The position numbers and the translations under genes are program-made. From assembly GCA_045595365.1 (NCBI GenBank), contig JAZOAI010000002.1:1-24144 (forward strand): DNA of 24,144 nt, in the 5' to 3' direction. Below the pieces are notes generated by a model. That model made no database searches, had not been told where the DNA came from, and saw only the letters and a list, made by a program, of their open reading frames with translations. This stretch comes from SIG480 sp045595365. GTDB taxonomy: Bacteria > Bacillota > Clostridia > Oscillospirales > JAAYXM01. Shown in pieces: positions 19,735 through 24,144 of this stretch (the first letter of the stretch is position 1; every line of letters starts with the position of its first letter).

Positions 19735-21257
19735 TACGACACCTCCCAGAGTTCAATGATTTCGTCATCAGCAAACTGAACAAATTCTTCCTCTGCAAGA
19801 GATTTCTTAAGCTTTGCAGTAGAAACAGCCCCCATAACCTGAACGGTAATAAGCGGCAGCATAGCGACCATCGCTACCAGCCCAAACGCATCCGAAACGA
19901 TGCTCCCGCCTCTTGCCGCACACGCACCCATAGCAAACGGAAGCATAAAGGTTGCGGTCATCGGGCCTGATGCAACGCCTCCGGCATCAAACGCAATCGC
20001 AGTGAAGGTGGGAGATACAAAAAAGCTTAAGAGAAGCGAGATAAGATATCCAGGTATCATAAACCAGAGGATTGATATTCCCCAGATGACGCGCACCATA
20101 GCAAGCCCCATCGCAAGCGATATGGCAACGGACAGAGAAATTTTCATCAGTTTTTCGGAAACTGCACCCGCACTTAACTCCGAAACCTGCTTCGTAAGAA
20201 CATAAACCGCGGGCTCGGCACTTATAATAAACCAGCCCATAAGCATCGCTATCGGGATTATCAGCCATTTTAGCTTCCCACCCATAACGGCATCACCAAG
20301 AACGTACCCGAGCGAAGAAAAACCGACGTTGACCCCGGTCAGGAACAGGACAAGGCCGATATATGTAAATACCACGCCTATTATAATTCTCGCAAGCGGC
20401 CTGCCGGGTAATTTAAGAGAAACTATCTGAAAAATCATAAAGAAAAGAAAAATCGGAAGCAAAGCAATTCCGACCTCTTCAAGGTACGAGGGGAACGCCT
20501 TTATATATTCCCAACCAAGCGTGGCAGTGTTTTCAAAATCCATAATCTGCAGCGCGGAGGATGCGCCCTCGCTGTTATATATAAACCCAAGAAGCAGAAC
20601 AGCAAGAATAGGCCCGATTGAGCAAAGCGCAACGAGGCCGAAGCTGTCGGTCTTTGCTTTTTCGTCGCTTCGGATTGACGCAACGCCCACGCCAAGCGCC
20701 ATAATAAACGGAACCGTTATCGGTCCGGTAGTAACCCCGCCCGAATCAAAGGCTACAGAAAGAAAATCCCGCTCTGAGAACGATGCAAGAGCAAAAACAA
20801 CAATATAAAAAACTATGAGCATCCATTTTAGCGGAACACCAAACAGGATACGGAGCATACTTACTACGAGAAAAATGCCCACACCCACGGAAACCGCAAA
20901 AATAAGAACAAGCGTATCAATGTTCGGAGCATTCGAGGCAAGAACCTGCAGGTCAGGCTCTGCAACGGTTATGGAAACACCGAGAACAAAGCTTAAAAGG
21001 ATAATAAGCCCGAGCCTGCGGCTTTTCGTCATCCTCGCGCCGATGTGTGTGCCGATCTGTGTCATTGAGATATCCGACCCGACAGTAAAGAGCCCCATCC
21101 CGAGCACAATCAATACCGACCCGAACAAAAACGAAAGCATCAGCCCGCTGTTCACAGGAACTGTAAACAGACAAAGAACCGACACTATCAGAACTATCGG
21201 AAGAACCGAGAAAAATGCTTCTTTTATTTTTTCATTTAAGGTGTTATGGTGTTTCAA
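19734..21257 (-). CDS. Two-repeat DUF1538 integral membrane protein (putative ion antiporter)
   Basis: A 507-residue polytopic membrane protein with about 12-14 hydrophobic helices and two homologous halves. The same motif occurs at 169-179 (AFDSGGVTTGP) and 422-432 (AFDAGGVASGP), and an acidic EP motif at about 100 (VAEPDLQVL) and 348 (SAEPAVYVL). This is the DUF1538 fold (PF07556). Two separate DUF1538 proteins of Halomonas, UmpA and UmpB, were reported to act together as a monovalent cation/proton antiporter; here both repeats are in one chain. The start is TTG 21257 with GGAGG (21265-21269) 7 nt upstream; earlier ATGs would put the binding site inside the gene. Its P-II partner follows with a 1-bp overlap. 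Confidence 0.88.
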   Translation of the reverse strand: MKHHNTLNEKIKEAFFSVLPIVLIVSVLCLFTVPVNSGLMLSFLFGSVLIVLGMGLFTVGSDISMTQIGTHIGARMTKSRRLGLIILLSFVLGVSITVAEPDLQVLASNAPNIDTLVLIFAVSVGVGIFLVVSMLRILFGVPLKWMLIVFYIVVFALASFSERDFLSVAFDSGGVTTGPITVPFIMALGVGVASIRSDEKAKTDSFGLVALCSIGPILAVLLLGFIYNSEGASSALQIMDFENTATLGWEYIKAFPSYLEEVGIALLPIFLFFMIFQIVSLKLPGRPLARIIIGVVFTYIGLVLFLTGVNVGFSSLGYVLGDAVMGGKLKWLIIPIAMLMGWFIISAEPAVYVLTKQVSELSAGAVSEKLMKISLSVAISLAMGLAMVRVIWGISILWFMIPGYLISLLLSFFVSPTFTAIAFDAGGVASGPMTATFMLPFAMGACAARGGSIVSDAFGLVAMVAMLPLITVQVMGAVSTAKLKKSLAEEEFVQFADDEIIELWEVS

Positions 21258-21264
21258 AGCAAAT

Positions 21265-21269
21265 CCTCC
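21265..21269 (-). promoter_or_regulatory. ribosome binding site that fixes the TTG start of the DUF1538 gene
   Basis: GGAGG on the minus strand, 7 nt before TTG 21257. The frame is open further upstream, with ATGs only a few codons before this site, so the binding site decides for the TTG. Confidence 0.75.
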
Positions 21270-21291
21270 GCACATCATATCATTCTTAATT

Positions 21292-21320
21292 ATTATAACA
21301 GAAAACAAAGAAACTTTCAA
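21292..21320 (-). promoter_or_regulatory. consensus sigma-A promoter for DUF1538-P-II
   Basis: On the minus strand TTGAAA (21320-21315), a 17-bp spacer and a perfect TATAAT (21297-21292), 35 nt before the TTG start. Confidence 0.75.
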
Positions 21321-21375
21321 CCTGCAGCATCCCGAAATATGCACTACATCTCTTTCTGTGACGGTTGTTTTTATT

Positions 21376-21400
21376 CCGAAAAAAAGGTGAGTTTTTTCGG
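21376..21400. repeat. 9-bp inverted repeat between divergent promoters
   Basis: CCGAAAAAA (21376-21384) and TTTTTTCGG (21392-21400) around a 7-bp centre. It lies just before the -35 box of the plus-strand promoter and about 55 bp from the other, so it could be an operator. Confidence 0.35.
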
Positions 21401-21409
21401 CAAAAACTA

Positions 21410-21438
21410 TTGACAACCCGCGCAAAATAATTTATATT
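21410..21438 (+). promoter_or_regulatory. consensus-35 promoter for the glycosidase-like gene
   Basis: A perfect TTGACA (21410-21415), a 17-bp spacer and TATATT (21433-21438). Transcription would begin near 21445. Confidence 0.7.
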
Positions 21439-21441
21439 AAC

Positions 21442-21473
21442 CTTGTGTATGCCAAAGTGGCAGAACATACAAG
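21442..21473 (+). promoter_or_regulatory. interrupted inverted repeat at the transcript start
   Basis: CTTGT(G)TATG (21442-21450 region) pairs with CATACAAG (21466-21473), with an inner GCC/GGC pairing around AAAGT. At the predicted +1 it could be a repressor operator or a 5' stabilising hairpin; no regulator is nearby. Confidence 0.35.
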
Positions 21474-21505
21474 ATTTTGATAACTATATCGGGGGTTATT
21501 GATTT

Positions 21506-23239
21506 ATGAAATTTTTCCACGTATACAACGAACAGTATTTTAAGGGTCTTGAAAAAAACGGCCTACTCAACAAAGACTCGGGCTTTAAAATCCAACATGA
21601 CTTTCCAATGCCCGAGGAAATGAAATTCAACAAATTCGCCGCAAAGGGCTCAAAGTTCTACAATGTGATTCGCGACGGCAAGATTCCTTTCTATGTCGAC
21701 CGCATCGCAGGCGGCACGACATGGCATAACTACACATTTGACAAAGAGCTTATCCGTGAATATCGCGAAATGCTCGGCGATTGGTTTCTCGGCTTCCAGC
21801 TCCACGAGAGCGGTTCAAACCGCCGCAACGCCGAATGGCCGAGAATCCTCAGGCTGATGAACGGCCACAAAGGCCCATACGACCTCGAAGAACTCAAAAA
21901 GAAATCCCTCCTCCCGAACAAGTTCACTCCCGACGGTCAGGAGCTTTACGGTTTTTCTCAGGATAATCCGGAATATTACGCAACTAAGACATATGCCGAG
22001 ACATATCAGGAATTCATTGAAGAGATGCGTGAGCTCTTCTCCCGCAGAATGGCTGATACCGACGGCAATATTCTCCCCGTTGACAGCTACTTTATGGCAA
22101 CAAAGCTCCAGCTTGAAATGGGCATGAACACCTTTATGCCCGAGGTTGGCAGCCAGATCCCGCTTATGCGCCTTCAGGTTGCGCTTGCCCGCGGTATTGC
22201 AGAAAACGCAGGCAAGACATGGGGTACATACTACGAATGTTGGAGAGAACTCCCGCACCTTGGCTATGTAATGCCCTGCTTCAATGATGACCCGTCAAAC
22301 GAATGGTTCCTCCCGCAGTCGATGCACGGCGACGACTTCTCATCCTACGGTCCGAACGGCGGCTCATCCCGCCCGCTCCAGAACAGGATCTACTACTACT
22401 CTCTCATGAGCGGTGCAGATTACCTTGCAGAAGAGTGGGGCCTCAACTGCAGCTATACGGATATGCAGGAGTTCACCCTCTCCCCCTACGGCGAAGTCAA
22501 GAAGGACTTTATCAATAACGCACTCTCACTTCGTGGCGTAAAGGCAAAGCGCCCGTTTGCAATCGTTCTTCCGACAAGCATCCCTGTCCTCGAAATTCTC
22601 GAGCCGTACTGGGTGCCGTGGACTCTCGGCGACAGAAGAACAAAATACCTCAAGAGCCCGCTCACGGTCGAAGAGTCAAAATACTTCGGGCATCTTGAAG
22701 ATGTTCTCAAGCTCGTCTTCTCCAAAAACGGCGGAACCTACGGCAACGAGGGCCACGTTATCACAAACTCCCGCTTCGGCGACCAGTTTGACATCATCTA
22801 CGCTGATGCTTCAGATGAAGTATTTGCAAGGTATGATTACCTCATCGATGCTACTCCCGACGGTGCATTTGCAAAGAAGAAGGGTGACAAGTTCAAGGTT
22901 CTTGAAAGTGCTGATGTATTCAAGCTTGAAAAAGAGCTTAAAACTCTCATCCCCGAAACTCTCCCCGTTTATGTTGATGACCTCTGCTGGCTCGTTTCAA
23001 CTGACGACAAGAACCGCCGCCTTCTCTCAATCTTCAACAACGAAGGCAACGAGAGAAACATCCGCTTCGGTGATACGATTGACCATAATGCAGACCGCGT
23101 CGTCAACGTCACATTTAAGGAGGCTGCTGACCTTCGCGTTCTTGTTAACGGCTATGCTCCCGCTGAGGTTATCAAAGTAAGCGACACCGCTTATCGCGTG
23201 AAAATCCCCGCTGCAAGCTTTGCTATTTTTGAGTTCTAA
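21506..23239 (+). CDS. Unclassified TIM-barrel, glycosidase-like protein
   Basis: A 577-residue cytosolic protein without signal peptide or recognised family motif. An N-terminal region of roughly 430 residues reads like a (beta/alpha)8 barrel, with strand-end segments such as FYVDRIAGGTTWHN, WFLGFQLHE, MNTFMPEVGSQIP, GKTWGTYYECW and GADYLAEEWG. Candidate acids are Glu101, Glu213, Glu244 and Glu310. The C-terminal 90 or so residues are beta-rich and end VKIPAASFAIFEF, similar to C-terminal beta domains of GH13- and GH42-type enzymes. GGGGG lies 10 nt upstream of ATG 21506. It has its own strong promoter and terminator and stands alone. A glycoside hydrolase role is an inference; the substrate is unknown. 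Confidence 0.6.
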   Translation: MKFFHVYNEQYFKGLEKNGLLNKDSGFKIQHDFPMPEEMKFNKFAAKGSKFYNVIRDGKIPFYVDRIAGGTTWHNYTFDKELIREYREMLGDWFLGFQLHESGSNRRNAEWPRILRLMNGHKGPYDLEELKKKSLLPNKFTPDGQELYGFSQDNPEYYATKTYAETYQEFIEEMRELFSRRMADTDGNILPVDSYFMATKLQLEMGMNTFMPEVGSQIPLMRLQVALARGIAENAGKTWGTYYECWRELPHLGYVMPCFNDDPSNEWFLPQSMHGDDFSSYGPNGGSSRPLQNRIYYYSLMSGADYLAEEWGLNCSYTDMQEFTLSPYGEVKKDFINNALSLRGVKAKRPFAIVLPTSIPVLEILEPYWVPWTLGDRRTKYLKSPLTVEESKYFGHLEDVLKLVFSKNGGTYGNEGHVITNSRFGDQFDIIYADASDEVFARYDYLIDATPDGAFAKKKGDKFKVLESADVFKLEKELKTLIPETLPVYVDDLCWLVSTDDKNRRLLSIFNNEGNERNIRFGDTIDHNADRVVNVTFKEAADLRVLVNGYAPAEVIKVSDTAYRVKIPAASFAIFEF

Positions 23240-23246
23240 AGCATTT

Positions 23247-23277
23247 GCCCGCCGAGAAAGCTCGGCGGGCTCTTTTT
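23247..23277 (+). terminator. intrinsic terminator after the glycosidase-like gene
   Basis: A perfect 10-bp stem GCCCGCCGAG (23247-23256) with 23261-23270, loop AAAG, followed by TCTTTTT. Confidence 0.92.
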
Positions 23278-23289
23278 ATAAAACTATGT

Positions 23290-23318
23290 TTGCGAAAGTC
23301 AAAATAAACTGATATAAT
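23290..23318 (+). promoter_or_regulatory. extended -10 promoter for the HAD phosphatase
   Basis: TTGCGA (23290-23295), a 17-bp spacer and perfect TATAAT (23313-23318) preceded by TGA. Confidence 0.7.
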
Positions 23319-23346
23319 AAAAAAGCAATATGAAAGGAAAATACAT

Positions 23347-24129
23347 ATGGAAAGATTACTTAACAAATCAGGCTTCATTTGCGATATGGACGGCGTTATA
23401 TATCACGGCAACCGCCTTCTCCCCGGCGCAAAGGAGTTTGTAGATTGGCTTCATGAAAACAACAAACACTACCTCTTCCTCACAAACTCAGGAAAATATA
23501 CCCCGAAGGAGCTTCAGCAGAAGCTTGCCCGCCTCGGGCTTGACGTCGATGAATCCCATTTCTATACGAGCGCGCTTGCGACAGCTCACTTTCTCGACAG
23601 CCAGGCACCTCATTGCAGTGCTTACGTTATGGGAGAACACGGCATACAGAACGCCCTCTTTGAAAAGGGCATCACCTATAACGATGTTGACCCCGATTAT
23701 GTCGTCGTCGGAGAACCCAGCGGATATTGCCCCGATATGATTGCAAAGGCAATACGGCTCATCGAAAAGGGCGCAAAGTTAATCGGAACAAACTATGACC
23801 TTACCGGCCCCACGGAAGAAGGCATTGTCCCTGCCTGCCGCGCGTTCCTCTCTCCCATTGAGCTTATAACTGGTCGCCAGGCATACTACGTCGGAAAGCC
23901 CAACCCTCTTATGATGAGAACAGGGCTCCGGCTTTTGGGGGTACACTCTGACGAGGCGGCAATTATCGGTGATCGGATGGACACAGACATCGTTGCAGGA
24001 ATTGAAACCGGCATTGATACCGTTCTTGTTCTCTCAGGTGTCACAACGCGCGAGGAGTGCAACAAGTTCCCGTATCGCCCGAGAATTATATTAAACGGCG
24101 TCGGAGATATTCCCGCCGCCGCAAAATAA
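23347..24129 (+). CDS. HAD-IIA family phosphatase (NagD-like)
   Basis: A 260-residue cytosolic HAD phosphatase with the C2-type cap of the NagD subfamily. The nucleophile motif is ICDMDGVIYHG (Asp13, Asp15), motif II is LFLTNSGKYTP, the cap domain lies at about 85-180, motif III lysine is in YVGKPNPLMM, and motif IV is IIGDRMDTDI. Relatives remove phosphate from UMP, GMP or sugar phosphates; the substrate cannot be predicted. AAGGAAAA lies 7-10 nt before the ATG. It has its own promoter; a GCCCCGC sequence at the window end is probably the left arm of its terminator, cut by the edge. Confidence 0.93.
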   Translation: MERLLNKSGFICDMDGVIYHGNRLLPGAKEFVDWLHENNKHYLFLTNSGKYTPKELQQKLARLGLDVDESHFYTSALATAHFLDSQAPHCSAYVMGEHGIQNALFEKGITYNDVDPDYVVVGEPSGYCPDMIAKAIRLIEKGAKLIGTNYDLTGPTEEGIVPACRAFLSPIELITGRQAYYVGKPNPLMMRTGLRLLGVHSDEAAIIGDRMDTDIVAGIETGIDTVLVLSGVTTREECNKFPYRPRIILNGVGDIPAAAK

Positions 24130-24144
24130 GTAAAAGCCCCGCAC

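Noticed and set aside
20815..21390. Open frame of 191 codons opposite the DUF1538 gene
   Set aside because: Ser/Thr/Arg-rich shadow of a membrane protein gene without a binding site.
21258..21425. N-terminal extension of the DUF1538 gene to an upstream ATG
   Set aside because: It would place the promoter and a perfect GGAGG inside the coding region, and the added residues have no relation to the family.

Overview
The window looks like chromosome from an anaerobic, low-to-mid GC Firmicute of class Clostridia, probably an uncultured relative of Oscillospirales or Christensenellales. Evidence: strong GGAGG-type ribosome binding sites, sigma-A promoters with 16-17 bp spacers, use of GTG and TTG starts, the Bacillus/Clostridium-type gene order nnrD - lipoprotein - alr - ndoA, and a TauE, TspO, NusG-II and ApbE gene set common in gut Clostridia. 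No tRNA, rRNA, CRISPR array or phage module was seen. Almost all of it is core or housekeeping sequence; the clearest foreign piece is an AT-rich HTH plus RAYT transposase island at about 1.35-2.22 kb.

Layout. 1-1310: a REP-like hairpin cut by the left edge, then a GxDLY/SGNH esterase with its own promoter and terminator. 1350-2211: an XRE regulator and a REP-associated tyrosine transposase that carries two inverted GTAG-hairpin repeats inside its reading frame. 2265-5009 (minus): rpsO then pnp, with a promoter, a structured rpsO leader and a large nested stem-loop before pnp. 5077-8652 (plus): a SLOG protein, nnrD, a LolA-like lipoprotein, alr and ndoA (MazF toxin without a visible antitoxin), followed by an exported coiled-coil protein and a hypothetical gene up to 9930. 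9932-12329 (minus): an operon of a UxuB-type reductase, an unlisted 48-residue membrane peptide, ApbE and a NusG-domain-II protein. 12359-15136 (plus): two tandem RimK-like ATP-grasp ligases, TspO, and a cyclophilin with its own promoter. 15152-16468 (minus): a signal-peptide/Ig-like membrane protein and two half-length TauE/SafE permease genes. 16532-19008 (plus): nadE, ydcF-like, cysK. 19063-21320 (minus): a two-repeat DUF1538 membrane protein and a two-domain P-II-like protein. 21410-24129 (plus): an unassigned cytosolic TIM-barrel glycosidase-like protein and a NagD-type HAD phosphatase.

Functional links. nnrD (repair of NAD(P)H hydrates) and nadE both serve NAD metabolism but lie in separate operons. 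ApbE and NusG-II point to flavin-dependent redox proteins at the cell surface. P-II plus DUF1538 suggests a nucleotide-gated ion transporter. The two ATP-grasp enzymes suggest a peptide or amino-acid ligation whose substrate is not encoded nearby. The most promising leads are the in-frame REP-like repeats in the transposase, the ATP-grasp pair with an altered metal ligand, the P-II/DUF1538 pair, and the unclassified glycosidase-like protein.

Limits: all family calls rest on reading motifs by eye. Promoters and hairpins are pattern matches and no search, fold or alignment was run.
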